Source: Alphaproteobacteria bacterium (GTDB lineage: Bacteria; Pseudomonadota; Alphaproteobacteria; Rs-D84). From it: a DNA stretch of 37,553 nt. The first letter of the stretch is position 1, and every line of letters starts with the position of its first letter. The DNA lies in assembly GCA_017642625.1 (NCBI GenBank), contig JAGCOQ010000072.1, positions 1 to 37,553 on the forward strand. Direction: 5' to 3'. Shown here in pieces: positions 1 to 7,078 of the stretch. Made by a program: the position numbers and the translations under genes. Under the pieces are notes generated by a model that was given only the letters and a program-made list of their open reading frames with translations, did not search any database and was not told the origin of the DNA.

Positions 1-141
1 CAATGATTAAAAGACCTTATACCCAGCGCAGATTTCCGCACCTTTCAATAAAATTTGTACAGATTTTGTGCAGAAACGAACCCGTTGTGCATAAAAAACA
101 CACCCCAAAATACATAAAAAACATCCCCGTCATTACGACGG
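1..141. repeat. Terminal direct repeat (contig overlap)
   Basis: These 141 bases are repeated exactly at 37413-37553. The repeat carries the inner part of the attP tRNA fragment, one arm of integrase-type repeats and the terminator after the endolysin gene. An exact repeat of this length at both ends is typical of an assembler reporting a circular or circularly permuted molecule, so it most likely represents one copy in vivo. A genuine short terminal repeat cannot be excluded from the sequence alone. Confidence 0.9.
52..77. repeat. attP arm-type repeats, far side of core
   Basis: Two tandem elements of the form TTTGTRCAGA (TTTGTACAGA then TTTTGTGCAGA) lie here, and again at 37464-37489 in the terminal copy. 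They match the repeats at 37256-37311 on the other side of the tRNA-derived core, so the core is flanked by arm-type sites as expected for a lambda-type attP bound by the integrase N-terminal domain. Role is inferred from position and repetition. Confidence 0.6.
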
Positions 142-143
142 GG
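115..143 (-). terminator. Rho-independent terminator of the late/lysis operon
   Basis: On the minus strand a 7-bp stem CCCCGTC/GACGGGG with loop GTAAT is followed by ATGTTTTTT. It lies 41 bp beyond the endolysin stop and ends the long leftward late operon before the attachment site. The copy at the right end of the window is cut short by the window edge. Confidence 0.85.
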
Positions 144-183
144 AGGACACACATAAAATCATACAAAAAACTATCGTAACACG

Positions 184-621
184 TCAAGCATTAAACAATC
201 TGTTCGGGCGGTTATATGTATCACAATGCAACCACGTTATCGGCGCACCGGATGCCGTCTTTTCAAAATTCAGACAATTAAACCGCATGTCCGCCATCAA
301 TTCACGCCGTACGCGTTCATATTCCGCCGCCTTGGCCGTTTTCGTCTTGGCGGTGCGTTCTATCGCCAATATGTGAATGTCCAGCGCACGCCCGAATTTA
401 TGCGCACTGTACTTGGCACCGGTCTTGCTGGTCCAATCGCGCATTCCGCAATCTGTCAGCCCACCACCATTTATCGTACATGGCCCGTATTTTTCGCGTA
501 TCAAATCAGCGCAGCGCAACAACCGGTCGTCAAACATTGACCACAATGTGCTTTCCGGCACCGCTTTTAACACCGCCGGATTAACCAATTCGCTTATCTT
601 GAAATACTGGCACTTGTACAT
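184..621 (-). CDS. Endolysin, peptidase M15 type
   Basis: Predicted 145-residue zinc peptidase that cuts the peptide part of peptidoglycan at the end of infection. The M15_3/VanY-like zinc site is visible: SAHKFGRALDIH at 72-83 gives ligands His74 and Asp81, and TWLHCD near 129-134 gives His132. The N-terminal YFKISELV is also typical of phage and prophage M15 proteins. There is no signal peptide, so it depends on the holin for access to the wall. It is the last gene of the late operon, starts one base after the spanin gene, and is followed by a terminator. Cleavage of L-Ala-D-Glu versus D-Ala bonds cannot be told from sequence. Confidence 0.88.
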   Translation of the reverse strand: MYKCQYFKISELVNPAVLKAVPESTLWSMFDDRLLRCADLIREKYGPCTINGGGLTDCGMRDWTSKTGAKYSAHKFGRALDIHILAIERTAKTKTAKAAEYERVRRELMADMRFNCLNFEKTASGAPITWLHCDTYNRPNRLFNA

Positions 622-622
622 G

Positions 623-1006
623 TCACACCACCTTTTTTACGAACCTCGCTATTATCAACGCAACAATCGCAAACAACGCCACCGCCAGCGCATTGCGTTC
701 GGTGCGTATCGGTTTCATTTGCAATTCACATGCCTGGGGCGCACCGGCAATTTCCCCTTTTAACGCAGCAATCTGTACCATGATTGCCGGGGTCTTACAT
801 TCGGGTGCCAAATTCTTTTCCAGTGCGACCACCTGCGCCGTCGCATTGTCGGTTATCGTTTCCACCGGCGTTTTGTCCGCGCATCCGCACAAACCAATCA
901 ACAAAAATAACAAGATAAACAAAAAAACTGCGCATTTTACCCCAAAAACCCCAAAATTATGTGATTTTTTCACATTTTGAACGCAAAAATGCGATTTTTT
1001 CGTCAT
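623..1006 (-). CDS. Putative unimolecular spanin (u-spanin) lipoprotein
   Basis: Protein of 127 residues with a hydrophobic stretch at 25-39 ending in a lipobox-like LCGC (predicted lipidated Cys42), a polar periplasmic segment, and a second hydrophobic segment at about 105-121 ending in RFVKKVV. An N-terminal outer-membrane lipoprotein signal combined with a C-terminal inner-membrane anchor is the defining architecture of u-spanins such as phage T1 gp11, which fuse or disrupt the outer membrane at lysis. Position directly before the endolysin supports this. The 24 residues before the hydrophobic stretch make the signal unusually long. It has a good ribosome site (AAAGGGGAT) before ATG at 1006. 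No sequence homolog is recalled; the call rests on architecture. Confidence 0.65.
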   Translation of the reverse strand: MTKKSHFCVQNVKKSHNFGVFGVKCAVFLFILLFLLIGLCGCADKTPVETITDNATAQVVALEKNLAPECKTPAIMVQIAALKGEIAGAPQACELQMKPIRTERNALAVALFAIVALIIARFVKKVV

Positions 1007-1008
1007 GT

Positions 1009-1899
1009 TTATCCCCTTTGCTTTACCTTGGCCGATACAACCGTACCCAATATCTGTGCCGTCTTGTTGGTCAGTTTAATGTCCGGCACGATTTCATACC
1101 GGTTGTTGCGATTGATTGGTGTTAATGTCAATTGCCCAAATCCCGACAGTGCCGTATGGCTGTACATGCGTTCAGCAAAATTCACATTCGGGTCAATCGT
1201 ACGCCCTTTCTGATAACTGGGTGTCATGATGCACTGGCGGTTTTTAATAACCACATTGCCGTTTTGATCCAGGTACATAATCGGGTCACTGGCATCTATA
1301 ACCGCTTGATGTTTGTGTCCAATCCAAATTAAATCCGCATTCACGCCCTTGGCAATACGGTTAAAGTCAATCATGCCCTTGGTAACCGGTGCGCTGCCAC
1401 CCATACCGTGGTGCTGGTATATGTCATAGTGCGCTGCGGTTTTCCCACGCGCATCCCTAAAATTAAACCGTATGAAATTCGCGTAATTCCCAACAACAAT
1501 TTGGTGCTTTTTGCCGGCGTTCAGTATCTTGGCCAACATTTCCAGTAAATCCACCCCGTTGTATTTTAATACGCTTTCCTCGTGATTGCCCCGCCCCATA
1601 AACAATATCTGTTCCTGGTATGGTTTTAACAATTCATATGCCTTGTCCAGTTTAATGTTTAACTGGTTGTCGCCGGTTTCAAGCAATGAATTAACCGCGC
1701 GTTTATGGTCGGTGCGTATAATCGCGTCAAACATGTCGCCACCAAACAACATATAACGCCCATCGTTGATACAATACTGTGCATGCTCAACAAACGTCGG
1801 TTCGTCAAAATTGGGGCTGTCTATGTGTGGGTCGCTGAATAATGCCGCCTTGAACGGAACATTTGCGCGCATGGTTATATCGTATTGTATCGCTTTCAT
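1009..1899 (-). CDS. Metallophosphoesterase (calcineurin-like)
   Basis: A 296-residue calcineurin-like phosphoesterase. Counting from the chosen start, the metal-binding motifs are DPHID (23-27), GGDMFD (53-58), GRGNHEE (102-108), a His pair at 163-164 and GHKH (194-197), in the right order and spacing. It should be a two-metal phosphodiesterase or phosphatase acting in the cytoplasm. ATG at 1899 is chosen because it overlaps the HNH stop as ATGA and has AAAAAGGAC upstream; a longer reading frame upstream only mirrors the HNH gene. Its substrate is unknown. Its location inside the lysis cassette is odd: it may be cargo, or it may attack host or rival-phage nucleic acid or nucleotide signals. 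Confidence 0.85.
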   Translation of the reverse strand: MKAIQYDITMRANVPFKAALFSDPHIDSPNFDEPTFVEHAQYCINDGRYMLFGGDMFDAIIRTDHKRAVNSLLETGDNQLNIKLDKAYELLKPYQEQILFMGRGNHEESVLKYNGVDLLEMLAKILNAGKKHQIVVGNYANFIRFNFRDARGKTAAHYDIYQHHGMGGSAPVTKGMIDFNRIAKGVNADLIWIGHKHQAVIDASDPIMYLDQNGNVVIKNRQCIMTPSYQKGRTIDPNVNFAERMYSHTALSGFGQLTLTPINRNNRYEIVPDIKLTNKTAQILGTVVSAKVKQRG

Positions 1900-2186
1900 T
1901 TGCGGTGTCCTTTTTGTTTGTTGTTTATGGTTTGAATTATTTGGCGATATTGCCCCAGCGTTAAATCCGCTTTGGCTGAATTGCATTCGTAATGTGTCGG
2001 GCGCAGATTATTCGCCTCTGTCTTACCACCCTTGGAACGCGGTTTAATATGATCCAGGTTCCACTTTTGCCCCTCTAAAATTGGTTCGCCGCACAAATAG
2101 CAATAACAAATCTTGTAATGCACCGCGTATGCGCACAACTTACGAAACTGTCTTTTGCTTATTGGCTCGTCTGTTTCTAACGTCAC
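1896..2186 (-). CDS. HNH endonuclease
   Basis: Protein of 96 residues with a compact HNH fold: CYLCGEPI at the front, LDHIKPRSKGG in the middle and LRPTHYECNSAK at the end, so both zinc-knuckle CxxC-type pairs and the catalytic His of DHI are present. HNH proteins of phages nick or cut DNA, either as packaging partners of the terminase or as free-standing homing endonucleases. The start is a GTG at 2186 preceded by GGAGG, so it overlaps the holin gene by 47 bp, and it overlaps the next gene by 4 bp. Sitting far from the terminase inside lysis genes fits a homing-type insertion or a late nuclease; either is inference. Confidence 0.82.
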   Translation of the reverse strand: MTLETDEPISKRQFRKLCAYAVHYKICYCYLCGEPILEGQKWNLDHIKPRSKGGKTEANNLRPTHYECNSAKADLTLGQYRQIIQTINNKQKGHRK

Positions 2187-2619
2187 TGGGTTTAACCTCC
2201 ATGCCGATTTTTTCGCTGATTTTCTTGAACGACAATTGCGTTAAAACGCTGAATACCTTTAACCCTGTTATGTCATACAGGTTTTCAAATATGCTTAATA
2301 ACTCCACGCCATCTATGGCCAGCGCAACCCAATACGCCAATTCCACCCCTTGTGCGTACGATGGGAATGTCATTTTTTCAGCCACAAACGCGGAAAACAC
2401 CGCAATGGTGTATGTAATAATCTTTTGCACAAACCGCGACAATTTGCGCGACGTGCGTTTTTGCCCACGATACGGTGCTGCAATAAAGCCCGTAACCGTG
2501 TCAATGCACAATAATACGAACAAGCCCAACACTGCATGGTGTATTTCCTGTGTAAAACCCCAAAACAGCCCACCGGCCGCGTAAATCATTTTTGTGCCTG
2601 TCCAATGTATGCGATACAT
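2140..2619 (-). CDS. Holin, TcdE/phage holin 4 family-like
   Basis: Membrane protein of 159 residues with three or so hydrophobic segments. The middle matches the phage_holin_4/TcdE pattern: LLCIDTVTGFIAA followed by a basic stretch with TSRKLSRF, then a second hydrophobic block and DGVELLSIFENL. Such holins form the inner-membrane lesion that releases the endolysin. ATG at 2619 is preferred over a GTG six codons upstream because AGGGGG sits at the right distance from it. The family is best known from Gram-positive phages but also occurs elsewhere. The gene lies behind a terminator-like hairpin at 2641-2662. Confidence 0.75.
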   Translation of the reverse strand: MYRIHWTGTKMIYAAGGLFWGFTQEIHHAVLGLFVLLCIDTVTGFIAAPYRGQKRTSRKLSRFVQKIITYTIAVFSAFVAEKMTFPSYAQGVELAYWVALAIDGVELLSIFENLYDITGLKVFSVLTQLSFKKISEKIGMEVKPSDVRNRRANKQKTVS

Positions 2620-2640
2620 ATTTCTGCCCCCTACCACAGT

Positions 2641-2662
2641 AAAAATGGGGCATAACGCCCCA
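2641..2662 (-). terminator. Terminator-like hairpin before the holin gene
   Basis: On the minus strand a 6-bp stem TGGGGC/GCCCCA with loop GTTAT is followed by TTTTT. It sits between the small membrane gene and the holin, inside the late operon, so it would act as an attenuator that lowers or delays lysis gene expression rather than as a full stop. Confidence 0.6.
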
Positions 2663-2666
2663 CCTT

Positions 2667-2696
2667 TTACTTTTTACGTCTTTTTCCGCACGGCAT
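2667..2696 (-). CDS. Possible 9-residue basic micro-ORF
   Basis: ATG at 2696 follows a strong ribosome site (GGGAGG, 5-6 bases away) and encodes MPCGKRRKK before TAA. The stop falls just before the terminator-like hairpin, which makes a leader-peptide or attenuation role possible. It is far too short for statistical support, so the call rests on the ribosome site and position only. Confidence 0.3.
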   Translation of the reverse strand: MPCGKRRKK

Positions 2697-2714
2697 AGTC
2701 GCCTCCCTTGGTTT

Positions 2715-2906
2715 TTATTTCACGAACAGTTTAACAAATGTCAGAATTGACACGATAACACCTGCGCCGGATGCAACATACACACCGGCATCCACCGACC
2801 AAATCGCCAATATCGCCGTTACCGGTGCGATTGCGTATTCCACGGTCTTGATAACCTTGTCAATGATTTCAGATTTAGACATTTTTGCTTGTTCTTTCTT
2901 TGCCAT
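2715..2906 (-). CDS. Small membrane protein, possible second holin
   Basis: A 63-residue protein with a charged N-terminus (MAKKEQAKMSKSE) and two hydrophobic segments at about 25-40 and 44-62 ending in KLFVK. Size, two-segment topology and place at the front of the lysis cassette fit a small class II holin, pinholin or antiholin partner of the larger holin downstream. The start is supported by AAAGGAGTG nine bases before ATG. No family is recognised. Confidence 0.6.
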   Translation of the reverse strand: MAKKEQAKMSKSEIIDKVIKTVEYAIAPVTAILAIWSVDAGVYVASGAGVIVSILTFVKLFVK

Positions 2907-2929
2907 AATTCACTCCTTTATTTGCAACC

Positions 2930-2963
2930 AACCCGCCGATTATTTTAAAGTTTTCAGCGGGTT
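2930..2963 (-). other. Hairpin with repeated flank between fibre and lysis genes
   Basis: A 7-bp inverted repeat AACCCGC/GCGGGTT encloses 20 bases. The sequence AACTTTAAAATAA (minus strand) occurs twice around it, at 2940-2952 and 2962-2974. There is no U-run, so it is not a classical terminator; it may cap the fibre mRNA or be a processing site. Confidence 0.4.
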
Positions 2964-2972
2964 ATTTTAAAG

Positions 2973-3959
2973 TTATTCAGCAACCCAAGACAATGTCGGA
3001 ACACCGCTCGCGATAACCAGTTTCAACACATAGGTTCCGTCTGCTGCCGGCAATGATGCGTGACGCGCCGCTGGTATTGTTCCGTCTGCGGACATAATCT
3101 CATAGTTACCGTTTGCGTTCGCTACCTTAAATGTATTAGCATCAGAGTTGGTGACAGAGGTGCTGGTGCATCCAATTTGTATTGCGTGCGAAGCCGATGT
3201 GCGTGCTGTGTGACCAATAGCAACAGAAAAGCCACCATTACCCCAAGCATTATACCCAAAAGCCACATCCCCACCCTGGCCAGATTGTGCTGCTTGTGCG
3301 TAATTTCCAATGGCGACAGAACGACCTTTCAAAGAGGTGTTTGATTTTTCCACTAAAACACCATTCCCAATTCCAACGCCGTCTAATACCGCCAATGTAG
3401 AACCAGCATCACAAATTCCTATACCTGGGTTTCCAGCAAACGCTGTGCCTGTTGCATTATTTACCAACGGTTTATCACTCCAAGAAGCATCTGTTCCGTC
3501 TGTGGTAAGGAACTTTCCGCTTTGTCCTGTTTGGTCGGGTAAGCCACCACCGGATGGTGTTGTCCATGCTGGGTCGCCGTTGCTATCCAATGCCAATACG
3601 TCGCCCTCGCTTGCGCCTGTTGTGTCCGGTAATGCGTCAACCGCGCCCCATGATGCATCTGTACCATCGGTCGTTAAAAATTCGCCACTATGCCCGTCTT
3701 GATCCGGTAATGACGAACCACCGCCGTCGCCCGCATACGGCAAACTGTTCCATTTGGTTACGCCGTCGCCAACTTTCAACTTGTTCGTGTCGGTTTCATA
3801 ACCAACCTCGCCCAATTGCAGAATTGGGTTTTCTGCTGCCCATTTGCTTGCTACAAATGCGCTGCTACGAATAACACGACGGTCTTGATCGGGCCACCCA
3901 ATTGTGCCCAAACGCGTCATTGGCGCATTTACGTACTGTTCATTATGCTTTTGTGCCAT
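2973..3959 (-). CDS. Tail fibre with YadA-head-like repeats
   Basis: Protein of 328 residues. The first 80 residues match the start of the neighbouring larger fibre: both begin MAQKH and both contain the Mtd-N-like module NPxLQxGExGYExDTxKxKxGDG. The middle has two copies of a 22-residue unit built on LPDQxGxSGxFLTTDGTDASW. The rest has SVAIGNYA, DVAFGYNA and SVAIGHTA, the signature of the left-handed parallel beta-roll of trimeric adhesins such as YadA. It therefore looks like a trimeric receptor-binding fibre attached to the virion by the shared N-terminus. ATG at 3959 is chosen because it gives the shared MAQKH start behind AAAAAGGAAAG. Confidence 0.78.
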   Translation of the reverse strand: MAQKHNEQYVNAPMTRLGTIGWPDQDRRVIRSSAFVASKWAAENPILQLGEVGYETDTNKLKVGDGVTKWNSLPYAGDGGGSSLPDQDGHSGEFLTTDGTDASWGAVDALPDTTGASEGDVLALDSNGDPAWTTPSGGGLPDQTGQSGKFLTTDGTDASWSDKPLVNNATGTAFAGNPGIGICDAGSTLAVLDGVGIGNGVLVEKSNTSLKGRSVAIGNYAQAAQSGQGGDVAFGYNAWGNGGFSVAIGHTARTSASHAIQIGCTSTSVTNSDANTFKVANANGNYEIMSADGTIPAARHASLPAADGTYVLKLVIASGVPTLSWVAE

Positions 3960-3996
3960 TTTGCTTTCCTTTTTTTGTGTGATTGTTTGTTGTGTG

Positions 3997-6333
3997 TTAT
4001 GCCGCCATACCTTTAACCTCCCACACCACGCTTGTGTCGGCTGCTGCATAAACGACAAAAGACGTTGTGCTTGACGGTGTCCTAGCCCATACGTTTACAT
4101 TTGTTGTGGTGCTTGCACCCGATATTCGCGTGGCCATTGGTCTGTAATCAGTATCTGCCATTTCAATCAGTAATGTCACGGTGTGATTGCCCGAACCGCC
4201 GGTGGAAATTGTGCCACCTTGTTCAACCCAACCATCAGCATACTTGCGATACCAAGTGTAGTTGTTCCCCGATGTTGGGGCTTGGAACGCTATTACTTCG
4301 TGTCCTGTTTCTACGCGTTGGTGCAATCCTGGCGAACCGACCCCTTGCCATATCTTGATTCCGTTATTAACGATATAGCATTCTGCACAATACAGTGTTG
4401 CCCCCACCGTTGTTTGTATGCGGTATTTGGTCGTTAAAAGCGACGAAATCGTCGTGGTGCATTCTGTTGTAAATACTGTTCCGTCCGTGGACAGCGACAG
4501 GGTGCAGGTTGTGCCAACACGCGTTATTTTCGCATAATACTTTTGTGCTGGGTCTATTGTTGTTACACCATCAACACCATTCAGTTTCAGTAAGTTTCCG
4601 CTTGAAAGCGTTAGTTCAAACGAATTTGTGTTGTTCCCTGGTTGTGCTGTCAATATAATTGTGTTTGCAGTTTGCCCCTCAAATGCCAACACTATTTCAC
4701 ACTGGTCTAACGCCAACCATCCTGGAATTATTGCGTGGCTTGCTGTTATGTTCGGTATGATTCTGCCGTCGCTTGTTATGGTTGGTGCGTTTGCATCTAA
4801 TGGGTCAAAAGTCACGTCAACAGATAACGGCATATTAGATTGCGCCCCCGCAATCGCCGTGTCCACATAATTCTTGTTCACGATTTGTGTGCTGCTTGGC
4901 GAAACTGGCATTGTAACCGTGGACGTGCCCGACAAGTCGGCAGAACCATCAAACGTGGAATTGCTTATTGTACCGCTGGTAAATGTGCTGTTCGTTATGC
5001 TTGCACCGTCAAATGACACAATCATTGGGTATGGTGTGAAATCTTTGCTTGTGTGGTTCCACAATATGCGCCCACCCTGCTGACCCGTCTGTTCCGGTAT
5101 ATCCCATATCTTGCTTGTAATTGGCACATAGCCGTCATAAGCCGATGGCGGTGTGATTGTCGTCGTCTGCACCCATGCACCGCTTGTGTATGTATAAATA
5201 ACGATTATTGGATCGCCACTGCCGTCCACCTGCGTAAAATCGGCATAATTGCGCCCCTCAACCTCTGCGCTTGCCGGAATCGTGCCCAGCGCATCCATTT
5301 TTGCATACCATACACCTTGGTCGGTTATCATACGGCCGGAGTTTGCAGCCAAATCCACGTCTGCCTTGGTTGCCAGTGTTCCAGTGGTATTCGCTGGCAC
5401 AGACAAGTCGCCACCATTATTTATCGTTGAAACAAACAGTTTCCCCCCAAGATATAGGTTTTTCCATTTTTTCAACGATGAACCTATGTTATAAGTGTTG
5501 GTATCCCAAGGAACAAAACCATCAGGCGTTTCAATAGACGCAATCAAAGTCACAGAATCGTCGTTGTTTAACTTATAAAAACCAACCCCGTCCCAAAACG
5601 GCGCGATGGCACACTGGAACGACGACGTGGCACGCATTTTTAAAACGCCCGTCATTGTTGACGAACCGTCTATACTGACTTTGCCGTCAACCTCGGATTT
5701 CAATGCCAACGTGTCCGCACCCGTTGTCGCCGGCACAGCCAAATCGTAATAACCGTTGTTAATTGCTGAAATATATGCGGTGGTTATGTATGCTTCTTTC
5801 CATCTATGGTTCAACGCACCTAACCACATTGTGTTATCGTCGTACGGTTCAAAACCAACCGGATTCAACGCCGCCAACTGTGTGCGTGTGTCGCCGTCCA
5901 TGTAAAAGAACACCACACCGTTGGTATAACCAAATATACCACCCGCACCAGTTGCGTTTGTGAACGTTAACGCACCCGACATTGTGTCGCCTGTCTTGCT
6001 TACCTTGCCGTCTATATTGTCCTGCAGACCGTCCAACGCGTCTTTCAAATCTGTTTGGTCGTTTATGTCGCCCGTAATATCGCCCCACGTACCACCGGAG
6101 GCGTCAATGTATGCCAAATCGTTCCAATACGTTACACCATCCCCAATCTTGACCTTATGCGTATCTATTTCATAACCTATTTCGCCACGTTGCAACAATG
6201 GGTTCTTGGCTGTCCATGTGCCTGCTGCAAACGACGGGTGGCGCAAACGGCGGTACCGTCTGCTTGGGCCTTGTATGCGCCCCTCACGCGTCATTGGGTA
6301 TTCTTTGCTGTCAATACTGTGCTTTTGTGCCAT
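3997..6333 (-). CDS. Long tail fibre with Mtd-like N-terminal domain
   Basis: The largest protein here, 778 residues. Residues about 43-75 (NPLLQRGEIGYEIDTHKVKIGDG) match the N-terminal module shared by many phage fibres, including the Bordetella phage tropism determinant, which anchors the trimer to the tail. GDTMSGALTFTN and TMTGVLKM are classic fibre repeat motifs, and a NKNYVDTAI segment occurs mid-protein. The C-terminal third is rich in Thr, Ser and Gly with beta-strand character and ends in a compact domain (VWEVKGMAA) that could be the receptor-binding tip. It pairs with the downstream fibre, with which it shares its first domain. Confidence 0.82.
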   Translation of the reverse strand: MAQKHSIDSKEYPMTREGRIQGPSRRYRRLRHPSFAAGTWTAKNPLLQRGEIGYEIDTHKVKIGDGVTYWNDLAYIDASGGTWGDITGDINDQTDLKDALDGLQDNIDGKVSKTGDTMSGALTFTNATGAGGIFGYTNGVVFFYMDGDTRTQLAALNPVGFEPYDDNTMWLGALNHRWKEAYITTAYISAINNGYYDLAVPATTGADTLALKSEVDGKVSIDGSSTMTGVLKMRATSSFQCAIAPFWDGVGFYKLNNDDSVTLIASIETPDGFVPWDTNTYNIGSSLKKWKNLYLGGKLFVSTINNGGDLSVPANTTGTLATKADVDLAANSGRMITDQGVWYAKMDALGTIPASAEVEGRNYADFTQVDGSGDPIIVIYTYTSGAWVQTTTITPPSAYDGYVPITSKIWDIPEQTGQQGGRILWNHTSKDFTPYPMIVSFDGASITNSTFTSGTISNSTFDGSADLSGTSTVTMPVSPSSTQIVNKNYVDTAIAGAQSNMPLSVDVTFDPLDANAPTITSDGRIIPNITASHAIIPGWLALDQCEIVLAFEGQTANTIILTAQPGNNTNSFELTLSSGNLLKLNGVDGVTTIDPAQKYYAKITRVGTTCTLSLSTDGTVFTTECTTTISSLLTTKYRIQTTVGATLYCAECYIVNNGIKIWQGVGSPGLHQRVETGHEVIAFQAPTSGNNYTWYRKYADGWVEQGGTISTGGSGNHTVTLLIEMADTDYRPMATRISGASTTTNVNVWARTPSSTTSFVVYAAADTSVVWEVKGMAA

Positions 6334-6334
6334 T

Positions 6335-6757
6335 TTATAACTCGCTATTTATCCATGCGTCAATGTCGTCGTCGTCAATGTCGGCATCAACGTGGTCTGT
6401 TTCTTGTTCCGGTTCATTACGGCGTGCATGGTCTATTTCCGTCCAGCACATTTCCGCCAAAATGCCCCAGTGTTCTTTTTTGATTTGGGTTTGGTGCTTG
6501 TTTTTGAAATTGGCTATGGTCATGCGTATAATGCTGTCAATGTACGGCAGGTCTAAATACCCGCGCAATTCCCACAGCGTACGCATAAGCGATAAGCGTA
6601 ACGCCACAACAACGTTTTGTGGCTCTATCGGACGAACATGTGTTTCCCCACGCACCCATGCACGAAAAACGCGCCGCAAGTTGCTGTCGGGCGCGTCGTG
6701 TCGTGTAATCGTTGCCTGTGTGTCGTCGGGATCTGCGTATTTTATATCAAGCGTCAT
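6335..6757 (-). CDS. Unknown virion-operon protein with acidic tail
   Basis: Predicted 140 residues from ATG at 6757, which overlaps the upstream gene by 11 bp. The central part is helical and basic (RHDAPDSNLRRVFRAWVRGE, LRLSLMRTLWELRGYLDLPYID) and the C-terminus is strongly acidic (DHVDADIDDDDIDAWINSEL). It sits between the ejection proteins and the fibres, so a chaperone or assembly factor for the fibre, or a minor tail component, is plausible. No family is recognised. Confidence 0.6.
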   Translation of the reverse strand: MTLDIKYADPDDTQATITRHDAPDSNLRRVFRAWVRGETHVRPIEPQNVVVALRLSLMRTLWELRGYLDLPYIDSIIRMTIANFKNKHQTQIKKEHWGILAEMCWTEIDHARRNEPEQETDHVDADIDDDDIDAWINSEL

Positions 6758-7049
6758 TGTTGCCCATTTCGTCTTGTGTCGCTGCGTCAATGCGTTCCTG
6801 TATTTCTGCATCTGACATGCGTTCACGCACCTCAACGTCGTACGCACCGGTGTCGGTGTCCAGCCCGTATGGGTTTATTTTCCCATCCGGCTTGTTTTCC
6901 ACCGCATCACGCGTATCAACGGTGTCCAAAACACGCACCTTGGTGCTGATTCTGACTTTTTGGTCGTCAATGTATTCGCGTCCGTGTTCCTCCATGATAT
7001 TAACGTCTTTAACGTCAATATTCACGTCATAGGCCTGTGTTCTTATCAT
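6747..7049 (-). CDS. Unknown small late protein
   Basis: Protein of 100 residues, charged, with MIRTQAYDVNIDVKDVNIMEEHGREYIDDQKVRI at its front in short strand-like blocks and a helical, acidic C-terminus (RMSDAEIQERIDAATQDEMGNNDA). It lies between the ejection genes and the fibre genes and overlaps the next gene. No family is recognised; the operon position suggests a structural or assembly role. Confidence 0.6.
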   Translation of the reverse strand: MIRTQAYDVNIDVKDVNIMEEHGREYIDDQKVRISTKVRVLDTVDTRDAVENKPDGKINPYGLDTDTGAYDVEVRERMSDAEIQERIDAATQDEMGNNDA

Positions 7050-7078
7050 TTGGGTTTTCCTTTTGGGTTTGTTTGGGT

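Noticed and set aside
1..141. A genuine packaged terminal repeat
   Set aside because: The length is a common assembly overlap, the repeat crosses attP and part of a terminator stem, and no HNH or terminase gene adjoins it. A circular contig explains it better, though not proven.
1900..1986. N-terminal extension of the metallophosphoesterase
   Set aside because: The extra residues are only the HNH gene read in another frame; the ATG at 1899 gives the normal ATGA coupling and has a ribosome site.
6198..6815. Plus-strand open frame of 205 codons over the fibre start and the unknown late gene
   Set aside because: Antisense to two coupled late genes, Cys/Ser-rich with no ribosome site; a shadow frame.
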